This document shows, piece after piece, positions 1-8,076 of a stretch of 64,000 nt of DNA. How positions within the stretch are numbered: position 1 is the first letter of the stretch; every line of letters begins with the position of its first letter. The stretch is from Nocardia brevicatena NBRC 12119 (lineage in GTDB: Bacteria > Actinomycetota > Actinomycetes > Mycobacteriales > Mycobacteriaceae). Below the pieces are notes generated by a model that ran no database searches, was not told where the DNA came from, and saw nothing but the letters and a program-made list of their open reading frames with translations. Both the position numbers and the translations under genes were made by a program. The DNA is taken from NCBI RefSeq assembly GCF_000308495.1, contig NZ_BAFU01000023.1, positions 56,769 to 120,768 on the forward strand, written 5' to 3'.

Positions 1-24
1 GGCCCGATCCGGGGTGTCGGTCAT
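1..24 (-). CDS. start of an unidentified minus-strand gene, cut by the window edge
   Basis: Read on the minus strand, an ATG at 24-22 opens a frame MTDTPDRA that runs off the window. It is preceded by a good ribosome binding site (GGAGAAG, about 6 bases before the ATG, at roughly 32-38). Only eight codons are visible, so no function can be given. The HIT gene at 78-521 lies just upstream on the same strand, so the two are probably cotranscribed. Confidence 0.55.
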
Positions 25-77
25 CGAATTTCTTCTCCAGGGAGGTGTGGGGGTGTCCCCCGTGGCCGGTTCGCCGG

Positions 78-521
78 CTACGGGGTCGCTTTCGGGTCGT
101 CGAGCGCGGCCAGGCCTGCGCGGATGGTCGCGGCCGTGGTCTCGGCGTCGTGGAGGCGGCGCAGCAGGAAACCGGCGGCAAAACGCAGTGTGTCGCCGTG
201 GCGGCGCGGGATGACGTGCAGGTGCACGTGGCCGACGGTCTGAAATGCGGCGGCGCCGTCGTTGAGGACGAGGTTGGCACCATCCGCGGCGGGTTCGCTG
301 CGGCGGACGGCCTGGGCGAGTCGATGCCCGATGCGGAAGATATGCGCTCCGGTCTCGGCATCGAGGTCGTCGAGTTCGCGCGCGTGGCGTTTGGGGACCA
401 CCAGGGTGTGGCCGCGGGCGATGGGCCGGACGTCCAGGAAGGCGAAGACGGTCTCGTCCTCGTATACCTTGGTCGCCGGTGCGGTGCCTGCCACGATCCG
501 GCAGAAGACGCAGTCGCTCAC
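78..521 (-). CDS. HIT family protein (nucleotidyl hydrolase or transferase)
   Basis: 147 residues, the usual size of a HIT-domain protein. The N-terminus carries the metal-site-like pair CVFC, and the catalytic histidine triad is visible as HVHLHVIPR near residues 98-106. Family members hydrolyse or transfer nucleotidyl groups from substrates such as AMP-lysine or diadenosine polyphosphates in the cytoplasm. The exact substrate cannot be told from sequence. The start is a GTG at 521-519. The gene is probably cotranscribed with the partial gene at the window edge. Confidence 0.9.
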   Translation of the reverse strand: MSDCVFCRIVAGTAPATKVYEDETVFAFLDVRPIARGHTLVVPKRHARELDDLDAETGAHIFRIGHRLAQAVRRSEPAADGANLVLNDGAAAFQTVGHVHLHVIPRRHGDTLRFAAGFLLRRLHDAETTAATIRAGLAALDDPKATP

Positions 522-751
522 GATGCCGACCTTACGGCGTACGGGCGGAATGCGGCACCCCGAGCGGCATTGTTCTTCGCAGGTGAACTGTACCGGCCGG
601 ACCTCGTGTCCCGCCGGATGTGACGGACATCTCGGCTATGCTCACCGCCGGCCGGATACAGTTGCGAGGATTCCGGGCAAACCTACTCGCCAGTAAGTTC
701 GGTAGCCGTGGTTCGGTGATGGAAGCACAGTAGGAGAAGGAAGTCAGACAA

Positions 752-1936
752 GTGGAGACAACGCAGACCGGAAGCGACCAGGGGTCGCACGGGGCGCGTG
801 TCGGAGTCGTACGCGAGACCGCCGCAGACGAGCGGCGGGTCGCGTTGGTGCCGAAGATCATTCCCGCCCTGGTGAAACAGGGTGTGGAGGTAGTGGTCGA
901 AGCAGGCGCCGGCCTGGGTGCCCTCCTCCCCGACACGGCCTATCAGCAGGCGGGCGCCACCATCGGCGACCCATGGCAGGCGGACGTGGTCGTCAAGGTG
1001 GCCCCGCCGAGCGCCGAGGAAGTGGCGAAACTGTCCTCCGGCCAGACCTTGATCGGGTTTTTGGCCCCCCGCAACGCCGACAACCGGATCGAGGCGCTGA
1101 AGGCCGCGGGGGTGCAGGCGTTCGCCGTGGAGTCGATTCCGCGGATCTCGCGGGCGCAGGTGATGGACGCGCTGTCGTCGCAGGCCAACGTCGCCGGCTA
1201 CAAGGCGGTCCTGCTGGCCGCCTCGGAATCGACGCGGTTCTTCCCGATGCTCACCACCGCGGCGGGCACCGTGAAACCCGCGACGGTGCTGGTGCTCGGT
1301 GTCGGTGTGGCGGGCCTGCAGGCGCTGGCCACCGCCAAGCGGCTGGGCGGACGCACTACCGGCTACGACGTGCGGCCCGAGGTGGCCGACCAGGTGCGGT
1401 CGGTGGGCGCGCAGTGGCTGGATCTGGGTATCGACGCCGCCGGTGAGGGCGGGTACGCCCGGGAGCTCACCGAGGAGGAGAAGGCGCAACAGCAGCAGGC
1501 GCTCGAGGAGGCCATCAAGGGCTTCGACGTCGTCATCACCACCGCGCTGGTGCCGGGTCGTCCCGCGCCGCGGCTGGTGACCGCCGCCGCGGTGCAGGGG
1601 ATGAAACCGGGCAGTGTGATCGTGGACCTGGCCGGGGAGACCGGCGGTAACTGCGAGCTGACCGAACCGGGGCAGACGGTGGTGAAACACGAGGTCACCA
1701 TCGCTTCCCCGCTGAACCTGCCCGCGACTATGCCCGAGCACGCCAGCGAGCTGTATTCGAAGAATATCGCCGCGCTGCTGGAGCTGATGCTCTCCGAGGG
1801 CAGGCTCGCACCGGATTTCTCCGATCAGGTGCTGGCCGACGCGTGTGTCACCCGCTCCCCGGAGGCCACCCGTTCCGCGAACGACGCCGATGAGCCGGAG
1901 CCCGCCGCCGAACCGACGACCACAGGGGCCGAGTGA
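752..1936 (+). CDS. pntAA: NAD(P) transhydrogenase subunit alpha 1, NAD(H)-binding (PntAA)
   Basis: 394 residues. It is the soluble NAD(H)-binding domain I of the proton-translocating transhydrogenase, which uses the proton gradient to pass hydride from NADH to NADP+. The N-terminal AlaDH/PNT fold (GVVRETAADERRVALVPK) is followed by a Rossmann motif VLGVGVAGLQAL near residue 180. It lacks the C-terminal membrane segments of the long enterobacterial PntA, which are encoded by the next gene, so this is the three-gene split form. The start is a GTG at 752 behind AGGAGAAGG (732-740). The stop overlaps the next start (TGATG), indicating translational coupling. Confidence 0.96.
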   Translation: METTQTGSDQGSHGARVGVVRETAADERRVALVPKIIPALVKQGVEVVVEAGAGLGALLPDTAYQQAGATIGDPWQADVVVKVAPPSAEEVAKLSSGQTLIGFLAPRNADNRIEALKAAGVQAFAVESIPRISRAQVMDALSSQANVAGYKAVLLAASESTRFFPMLTTAAGTVKPATVLVLGVGVAGLQALATAKRLGGRTTGYDVRPEVADQVRSVGAQWLDLGIDAAGEGGYARELTEEEKAQQQQALEEAIKGFDVVITTALVPGRPAPRLVTAAAVQGMKPGSVIVDLAGETGGNCELTEPGQTVVKHEVTIASPLNLPATMPEHASELYSKNIAALLELMLSEGRLAPDFSDQVLADACVTRSPEATRSANDADEPEPAAEPTTTGAE

Positions 1937-2271
1937 TGTATACCGAGCTATTGGCGAATATCGCGATTCTGGTGCTCTCCGGGTTCGTGGGCTTCGCGGT
2001 GATCTCCAAGGTGCCCAACACCCTGCACACCCCGCTGATGTCAGGTACCAACGCCATTCACGGCATCGTGGTGCTGGGCGCGTTGGTGACCCTGGGCCGG
2101 ATGGAGAATCCGTCGATCGGGGTGCAGATCATCCTGTTCGTGGCCCTGGTGTTCGGAACCCTGAACGTGATCGGTGGTTTCGTGGTGACCGACCGCATGC
2201 TGGGCATGTTCAAAGGCAAAACAGCCAAGACCGCCGCGAAGGCGAGCGCGTCGGAGAAGGCGGGCAGCTGA
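1936..2271 (+). CDS. pntAB: NAD(P) transhydrogenase subunit alpha 2, membrane (PntAB)
   Basis: About 111 residues with three or four hydrophobic helices (residues about 5-25, 35-55 and 60-85) and a basic, Ala/Lys-rich tail. It is the small membrane part of domain II of transhydrogenase. Either the ATG at 1936 or the GTG directly before it (1933) could start translation. The ATG, overlapping the pntAA stop as TGATG, is preferred. Only three bases separate its stop from pntB, so the three genes act as one translational unit. Confidence 0.94.
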   Translation: MYTELLANIAILVLSGFVGFAVISKVPNTLHTPLMSGTNAIHGIVVLGALVTLGRMENPSIGVQIILFVALVFGTLNVIGGFVVTDRMLGMFKGKTAKTAAKASASEKAGS

Positions 2272-2274
2272 GCC

Positions 2275-3693
2275 ATGGACAACCTGGTCAACATCCTCTA
2301 CATCATCTCGTTCGCGCTGTTCATCTACGGTCTGATGGGTCTGACCGGTCCGAAGACCGCGGTGCGCGGCAACTGGATCGCCGCCGTCGGTATGGGCATC
2401 GCCGTGGTGGCGACCCTGATCGCGGTGCGCGATACCGGCAACTGGATTCTGATCGTCGCGGGCCTGCTGCTCGGCGTGGCACTGGGCGTGCCGCCCGCGC
2501 GGTTCACCAAGATGACCGCCATGCCGCAGCTGGTGGCGGCGTTCAACGGGGTCGGCGGCGGTACGGTCGCGCTGATCGCGTGGGCGGAATTCATCGACAC
2601 CACGGGCTTCTCACAGTTCCAGCACGGTGAGGAGCCGACTGTCCACATCATCGTGGGCTCGCTGTTCGCCGCGATCATCGGCTCGGTGTCGTTCTGGGGT
2701 TCGCTGATCGCCTTCGGCAAACTGCAGGAGATCCTGCCCGGCAAGCCGATCGGGCTCGGCCGCGTGCAGCAGTTGGTGAACCTGCTGCTGTTGGCGGCGG
2801 CCATCGCGGCGGCCGTGGTGATCGGACTCGGCGCCGCCGATGGCGGGGTATCGCAGTGGTGGATGATCGGACTCCTGCTCGCCGCGGGTGTGCTGGGGCT
2901 CATGGTGGTGCTGCCGATCGGTGGCGCCGATATGCCCGTGGTCATCTCGCTGCTCAACGCGCTCACCGGACTCTCGGCCGCGGCCGCCGGGCTGGCGTTG
3001 AACAACACCGCGATGATCGTGGCCGGCATGATCGTCGGCGCGTCCGGCACCATCCTCACCAACCTGATGGCCAAGGCCATGAACCGGTCCATCCCGGCGA
3101 TCGTCGCGGGTGGTTTCGGCGGTGGCGGTGGCGCCGCGGCCGCTGCCGGTGGGGAGCAGAAGCAGGCCAAGGCCACCTCCGCCGCGGACGCCGCCATCCA
3201 GATGGCCTACGCCAACCAGGTGATCGTGGTTCCCGGCTACGGTATGGCGGTCGCGCAGGCCCAGCACGCGGTCAAGGAGATGGCCGGCCTGCTCGAGGCC
3301 AAGGGGGTGGAGGTCAAATACGCCATCCACCCGGTCGCCGGCCGCATGCCCGGCCATATGAACGTGCTGCTGGCCGAGGCCGAGGTGTCCTATGACGCCA
3401 TGAAGGAAATGGACGAGGTCAACGGCGAGTTCGCCCGCACCGACGTCGCCCTGGTGATCGGCGCCAACGATGTCACCAACCCGGCGGCCCGCGAGGACTC
3501 GGCGAGTCCGATCTACGGTATGCCGGTGCTCAATGTCGACCAGGCCAAGAGCGTGATCGTGCTGAAGCGGTCGATGAACTCCGGTTTCGCCGGTATCGAC
3601 AATCCGCTGTTCTACGCCGACCACACTTCCATGCTGTTCGGCGACGCCAAGAAGTCCGTCGGTGAGGTCACCGAGGAACTCAAGGCGCTGTGA
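2275..3693 (+). CDS. pntB: NAD(P) transhydrogenase subunit beta (PntB)
   Basis: 472 residues. The first 270 or so are a run of about eight or nine transmembrane helices that form the rest of the proton channel (domain II). After a Gly/Ala-rich linker (residues about 280-300) comes the soluble NADP(H)-binding domain III, recognised by VPGYGMAVAQAQ, the motif IHPVAGRMPGHMNVLLAEA and the NADP-loop GANDVTNPAAR. All parts are present at normal length. It is the last gene of the pnt operon and is followed ten bases later by a strong hairpin. Confidence 0.97.
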   Translation: MDNLVNILYIISFALFIYGLMGLTGPKTAVRGNWIAAVGMGIAVVATLIAVRDTGNWILIVAGLLLGVALGVPPARFTKMTAMPQLVAAFNGVGGGTVALIAWAEFIDTTGFSQFQHGEEPTVHIIVGSLFAAIIGSVSFWGSLIAFGKLQEILPGKPIGLGRVQQLVNLLLLAAAIAAAVVIGLGAADGGVSQWWMIGLLLAAGVLGLMVVLPIGGADMPVVISLLNALTGLSAAAAGLALNNTAMIVAGMIVGASGTILTNLMAKAMNRSIPAIVAGGFGGGGGAAAAAGGEQKQAKATSAADAAIQMAYANQVIVVPGYGMAVAQAQHAVKEMAGLLEAKGVEVKYAIHPVAGRMPGHMNVLLAEAEVSYDAMKEMDEVNGEFARTDVALVIGANDVTNPAAREDSASPIYGMPVLNVDQAKSVIVLKRSMNSGFAGIDNPLFYADHTSMLFGDAKKSVGEVTEELKAL

Positions 3694-3702
3694 ATCGGCG
3701 TG

Positions 3703-3744
3703 CGCCTCGGCCCTCCCGCCGCGACGGCCGGGAGGGCCGAGGCG
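3703..3744. terminator. hairpin after pntB, 16-bp perfect stem
   Basis: The arms 3703-3718 (CGCCTCGGCCCTCCCG) and 3729-3744 are exact reverse complements around a 10-base loop. The position, directly after pntB, fits an intrinsic terminator, although only a short T-poor tail follows, as is common in high-GC actinomycetes. Confidence 0.75.
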
Positions 3745-3810
3745 TTCCACCGTTCGGACACCGGAAAATCTGTGGACGAGGCGGCGGTCGTACGCGGATC
3801 ATGGTCGGCG

Positions 3811-4953
3811 ATGTCGAAACCCCAAGAGCCGCTGCGGCTGGTCGAACTCGCTTCCCCCACCACCGATCCGTTCCACGATCTGGACTGGACCGTCGCACTC
3901 GATTCGTACACCTCACAGCGCGATGTCCTCGACATCCTGGCGGTATCCCCGTTCGCCCGCGGTATTCAGCCCTACTACCGCAAACTGCAGTTGGAGCGGG
4001 TGCGACCCGAGGCGCCGCTACGTCCGCCGGACTCGGAGATCGCCCGGCAGATCACCGAATCCGATACCTCCGCGATACTCGTGCTCGGAGACGGCTGGAC
4101 CTTGCGTGCCGACCGCTGGTCGGACAAGTCGGCGCAGGTGGAGGTCGTGGCCGTCACCGACGACCTGGCCGAACGGATCGTCATCGAGGCGACCCGGGAC
4201 GCGGTGGACGAGCCGGGCCCCGACGAGACCACCGTGAAGATGGGCTTCTGGCACCAGGACGACCAGGGTGCCCGCCGCCGTGTGCTGGATGTGAGCACAC
4301 CGGAATGGGCCGAAATCCGCGGTAACTACGGCACCGCCGCGGCGCGCGCGCTGGACCGTCTGCTGGCCCTGCGCCCGGAGGACATCCGTGGTCGGCTCCT
4401 GTTGCTGCACGGGCCGCCCGGCACCGGGAAGACCACCGTATTGCGGGCGCTGGCCCGTTCCTGGTCGGCGTGGTGTCAGGTCGACTGTGTGCTCGACCCC
4501 GAGGTGCTGTTCGCCAAGCCCGGCTATCTGATGCGGGCCGCGATGGGTGTCGAGGGCGACGACGACCAGACGCCGAACCGTTGGCGGCTGCTGGTATTGG
4601 AGGATTGCGACGAGCTGATCCGCGGTGAGGCGAAGGCCTCGGCGGGGCAGGGGCTTTCCCGACTGCTCAACCTCACCGACGGCATGCTCGGACAGGGCCG
4701 CGATGTCCTGGTCGCCATCACCACCAACGAGGACCTGTCCCGGCTACACCCCGCCGTCACCCGTCCCGGCCGCTGCCTGGCCCAGTTGGAAATCGGCAAA
4801 CTGTCCGCCGCCGAGGCCCACGCCTGGCTCGGCGACACCAGGGCCGCGATCCCATCCGACGGGGCCACCCTCGCGGAACTGGTCGCGCTGCGCAACGGCG
4901 TGGACGGTATCGCGGTGAACGTGGAGCGGACGGACGCCGGGATGTACCTGTAG
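3811..4953 (+). CDS. AAA family ATPase with a DUF5925-like N-terminus
   Basis: About 380 residues. The C-terminal half is an AAA ATPase: Walker A GPPGTGKTT (about residues 201-209 of this start), Walker B LLVLEDCDEL and a sensor-like ITTNED. The N-terminal half, about 190 residues, lacks a motif I can name with certainty but resembles the DUF5925 region that precedes such ATPases in actinomycetes. The role is unknown; AAA proteins remodel or unfold protein partners. The frame is open further 5' to 3700, but that extension would run through the pntB terminator hairpin, so the ATG at 3811 is preferred. No clear Shine-Dalgarno sequence is seen. Confidence 0.85.
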   Translation: MSKPQEPLRLVELASPTTDPFHDLDWTVALDSYTSQRDVLDILAVSPFARGIQPYYRKLQLERVRPEAPLRPPDSEIARQITESDTSAILVLGDGWTLRADRWSDKSAQVEVVAVTDDLAERIVIEATRDAVDEPGPDETTVKMGFWHQDDQGARRRVLDVSTPEWAEIRGNYGTAAARALDRLLALRPEDIRGRLLLLHGPPGTGKTTVLRALARSWSAWCQVDCVLDPEVLFAKPGYLMRAAMGVEGDDDQTPNRWRLLVLEDCDELIRGEAKASAGQGLSRLLNLTDGMLGQGRDVLVAITTNEDLSRLHPAVTRPGRCLAQLEIGKLSAAEAHAWLGDTRAAIPSDGATLAELVALRNGVDGIAVNVERTDAGMYL

Positions 4954-4987
4954 GAGTGTCGCGGCCGGTGCGCCGGCATGGCCCGGT

Positions 4988-6157
4988 TCACCGGTGGTCG
5001 CCCGCCGGCGGGGCGACCACGCCCGCGCCCGCCGCACAGGCGGTCGCAATGACCAGGGGGACAACGAAGGTCGCGGTCAGGGGAACCAGGGCGGTGAGCC
5101 AGCCGATCACCGCGGGACCGGCGAGCAGGCCCAGGTAGCCCACACTGAACACCCGGGACATATCGGTGGCGGCGGTCGCGCCGCCGAGATTGCCCGCGGC
5201 GGTGAAGATCTGGGGTATGCCGCCCGCCAGTCCGAGACCGCACAGCGCCCATCCGGCCAGGGCCAGGGGCACCCAGGGCGAGACCATGATGAGCGCGAAA
5301 CCGACCGCGGCGAGAGCGCATCCGTAGCGAACCACCGCGACCCGCCCGTATACGCCGCTCACCCGGTCGGCGGTGAACCGGCCTAGGGTCATCGTCACCG
5401 AGAACGCGCCGAACGCCAGGGCGGCCGTTGCCTCGTCGACACCTAGATGCTCGCGCATCTGCAATGTGCTCCAATCGTTGGCGACCCCCTCGGCCAGGAG
5501 CAGGCCGAACGCTATCGCGGCCAACACCAGGACCTTCGCCGACCGGCCGCCCCCGCCCCCGGCCGCCGGAGCATGCTCGACAGCGGCATGCGCGAGCAGG
5601 CGAGGCACACAGGCGGCGATGATCAACACGCCGCCCGCCCCGGCCAACCCCATCGTCACCGACGGACCCCAGCCGAGCCGAAGCGTTCCGGCGCCCACCA
5701 GCGAACCCAGCAGACCACCGCCGGAGAACAACGCGTGAAACGCCGACATAATGGGGCGCCGGTACTCCCGTTCCACGTGTACCGCCTGAGTGTTCATCGA
5801 TACGTCGAGCGCGCCGTTGCCGAAACCGAAGGCGAACAGCGCTATTGCCAGGGTGACCGGTCCCTGGGCGAGCCCGGGCCCGAGCACGAAAACCGAGGCC
5901 GCAGCCCCCGCGCCGCCGACCAATGCCCGGCTGCCGAACCGGTCGGCCAGCGGCCCGGCCAGGCGCATGCCGATGATTCCGGCCCCCGCCATCAGCAGGA
6001 TGAACATCCCCAACACCGAATGCGATACCCCGGTGCGTTCGGTGACGGCCGGAATATGGACCACCCACATGGCGAACAGGAAGCCGTTGAGCCCGAACAC
6101 GGTGAATACGGCCGCCCGGGCCGTTCGCATCCGTCGGTCGATCGTCGAAAGGCTCAC
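4988..6157 (-). CDS. MFS family transporter
   Basis: 389 residues, almost wholly hydrophobic, with about 12 predicted transmembrane helices. The MFS loop motif between helices 2 and 3 is visible as GPLADRFGSR (near residue 67). The substrate is unknown; the family includes drug and metabolite exporters. The start is GTG at 6157, with an alternative ATG ten codons on (about 6130). Its promoter faces that of an AraC regulator across 6158-6293, so the AraC protein is the likely regulator (inference). Near its 3' end a 10-bp hairpin (4994-5003 with 5011-5020) may end transcription from both sides. Confidence 0.88.
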   Translation of the reverse strand: MSLSTIDRRMRTARAAVFTVFGLNGFLFAMWVVHIPAVTERTGVSHSVLGMFILLMAGAGIIGMRLAGPLADRFGSRALVGGAGAAASVFVLGPGLAQGPVTLAIALFAFGFGNGALDVSMNTQAVHVEREYRRPIMSAFHALFSGGGLLGSLVGAGTLRLGWGPSVTMGLAGAGGVLIIAACVPRLLAHAAVEHAPAAGGGGGRSAKVLVLAAIAFGLLLAEGVANDWSTLQMREHLGVDEATAALAFGAFSVTMTLGRFTADRVSGVYGRVAVVRYGCALAAVGFALIMVSPWVPLALAGWALCGLGLAGGIPQIFTAAGNLGGATAATDMSRVFSVGYLGLLAGPAVIGWLTALVPLTATFVVPLVIATACAAGAGVVAPPAGDHR

Positions 6158-6293
6158 CGATTCGACGGTACCGGCCCGGGCGCCACGGTGGTCACCTTCC
6201 GCTCGGACGGGCTGCCACGGCGAGGAGGCCGAGTGCAGGATGCGATTCGCCGACCGTCTCGCCGGCCATTCGCGCCGGGGCTATCGTCGGGGA

Positions 6294-7271
6294 GTGGACG
6301 CCTTGGCCGGTTTATTGGAGGGGCCCCGGGCGCGGGGCGCGTTTCTGATGCGATCGGTGCTCACCCCGCCGTGGTCGCTGCGCATCCAGGACGAGGCGCC
6401 GCTGACCCTGGTGGCGATGGTCCGGGGCGGTGCCTGGGTCATCACCGATCCCGAGGAGCCCGACGGTGCCACACACCCGGCCCCGCGGCGGCTGAACGCC
6501 GGTGATGTGGCGGTTTTCCGGGGGCCGCGGCCGTACACGGTGGCCGACGACCCGGCCACCGAACCGCAGATCGTCATCCATCCGGGCCAGGTGACCACCA
6601 CTCTGGACGGCGAAATCCTCTGCGAGACACTGAGTCTCGGGATCCGGGAATGGGGCAACGACCCCGACGGGGAGACCATGATGGTCACCGGGACCTACGA
6701 ATCGGCGGGCGCGGTGAGCAGACGCCTGCTGCGGGCGCTGCCGCCGGTACTGGTGGTGCCGGGCGAGGACTGCGATGACCGACTGCTGGCGCTGCTGGTG
6801 GAGGAGGCGGCGAAGGACCGGCCCGCGCAGAGTGTCGTACTGGACCGGCTGCTCGACCTACTGTTGATCGCCACCCTGCGCACCTGGTTCGCCGGCAACG
6901 ACGCGCCCGCCTGGTATCAGGCGTACGGTGATCCACTGGTCGGCAAGGCGCTGCGGCTGCTACAGCACAACCCGGCGCACAACTGGACCGTCGCCGATCT
7001 CGCGAGCGCGGTCGGCGCCTCTCGGGCGGCGCTGGCCCGGCGGTTCACCGAACTGGTCGGCGACCCGCCCATGGCCTTCCTCACGGAATGGCGGCTGGAG
7101 TTGGCCGCCGACCTGCTGCAGGGCTCCGACGCCACCGTCGAGGCGATCGCGCGCCAGGTCGGATACGGGAGCGCGTTCGCGCTGAGTACCGCTTTCAAAC
7201 GGCATTTCGGGGTGAGTCCGCGCGATCACCGTCGCGGGAGCCCGGCCGCCTCGGTGGCGTCGGCTGGGTGA
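6294..7271 (+). CDS. AraC family transcriptional regulator
   Basis: 325 residues from a GTG at 6294. The N-terminal 180 residues form a cupin-like sensor domain (conserved LNAGDVAVFRGPRPY), as in the AraC_binding/Cupin_6 group. The C-terminal 100 residues hold the two helix-turn-helix units, WTVADLASAVGASRAALARR and TVEAIARQVGYGS, ending in FGVSPRDHR, the AraC signature. It is divergent from the MFS transporter gene, the usual layout for a regulator and its target. The reading frame is open far upstream, but that part runs antisense through the transporter gene and is not coding. Confidence 0.88.
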   Translation: MDALAGLLEGPRARGAFLMRSVLTPPWSLRIQDEAPLTLVAMVRGGAWVITDPEEPDGATHPAPRRLNAGDVAVFRGPRPYTVADDPATEPQIVIHPGQVTTTLDGEILCETLSLGIREWGNDPDGETMMVTGTYESAGAVSRRLLRALPPVLVVPGEDCDDRLLALLVEEAAKDRPAQSVVLDRLLDLLLIATLRTWFAGNDAPAWYQAYGDPLVGKALRLLQHNPAHNWTVADLASAVGASRAALARRFTELVGDPPMAFLTEWRLELAADLLQGSDATVEAIARQVGYGSAFALSTAFKRHFGVSPRDHRRGSPAASVASAG

Positions 7272-7309
7272 CGGCAATGCCGGCCGCCGGCGCCGGTATC
7301 GTCGGCCGG

Positions 7310-7750
7310 GTGACGCAGCAGTACCCTGTGCTCTGGCCGATACCCACGCGGTGGGCCGACAACGACCACTACGGGCACGTGAACAACGTGACCTACTACG
7401 CGTATTTCGATACCGCGGTCAATGCCTGGCTCATGCACGCCACCGGCACCGATATCCGGGAACTGCCCGCCGTCGGGATCGTCGCGCAGACCTCGTGCCA
7501 GTTCCACGCCTCGCTCAGCTTCCCCGACAAACTTCAGGTCGGGCTGCGGATCGCGCGTCTGGGGCGGTCGAGTATCACCTACGATCTGGCGATCTTCCGG
7601 GAGACCGGTGGCACGGAACCGTTGGAGTTGGCTGCCACCGGGACGTTCGTCCACGTCTATGTGGACGCGGAAACCCGAAAGCCGGTGGGGATTCCGGACG
7701 TCATCCGAACTGCCGCCGAAGTGCTTGTGGTCGATGACGCGGGGGCGTAG
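7310..7750 (+). CDS. acyl-CoA thioesterase, 4HBT hotdog family
   Basis: 146 residues from GTG 7310 (an ATG at 7277 is the alternative). The signature RWADNDHYGHVNNVTYYAYF at residues about 13-32, with the conserved Asp and GHVNN, identifies the YbgC/FcbC-type hotdog thioesterases, which hydrolyse acyl-CoA esters. The specific acyl group is not evident. It follows the AraC gene by 38 bases on the same strand and may be cotranscribed with it. Confidence 0.9.
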   Translation: MTQQYPVLWPIPTRWADNDHYGHVNNVTYYAYFDTAVNAWLMHATGTDIRELPAVGIVAQTSCQFHASLSFPDKLQVGLRIARLGRSSITYDLAIFRETGGTEPLELAATGTFVHVYVDAETRKPVGIPDVIRTAAEVLVVDDAGA

Positions 7751-8076
7751 GTGCAGTAATAGATATTCTGTCGACCGGAGGAACTCTTGCAGAGAGTTCG
7801 CGGGTATCGATCGGTTGTCCTGATACGGCGAGTGTTATCGGTCCATTGCCGGGTGAAAGCATCGTGTGAAGGGCTCCGTCAATTTTATATCGACAGTTTC
7901 GTTGCTTCCGCACATAACACACTGCGAGATCACGGCACATGCCGTCCGTCCCGTGACGGGCAGCAGCTCGTTCACGGCCAACGCAATGCGGGCCTGAGCG
8001 AGAAATGTGGCGGCTTCAGTGTCGTCTCGTCGAGCTGATCCTCTGTACCTTACTTTCTGGGACAATGGAATCGGTA
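7751..8076. other. intergenic region between two convergent genes
   Basis: 326 bases with visibly lower GC than the surroundings. A 7-bp hairpin (GAACTCT 7781-7787 with AGAGTTC 7793-7799) lies just after the thioesterase gene and may be its terminator. Near 8080 on the other side is a T-run, which on the minus strand lies at the end of the LuxR gene. Short open frames here have no convincing start signals. I see nothing else in it. Confidence 0.4.

Noticed and set aside
3700-3810. N-terminal extension of the AAA ATPase
   Set aside because: It would translate the perfect 16-bp terminator hairpin of pntB, and low-complexity residues result; the ATG at 3811 is more credible.
7835-8065. Minus-strand frame of 76 codons between the thioesterase and LuxR genes
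   Set aside because: It starts with TTG without a ribosome binding site, shows no family motif and sits in lower-GC intergenic DNA.
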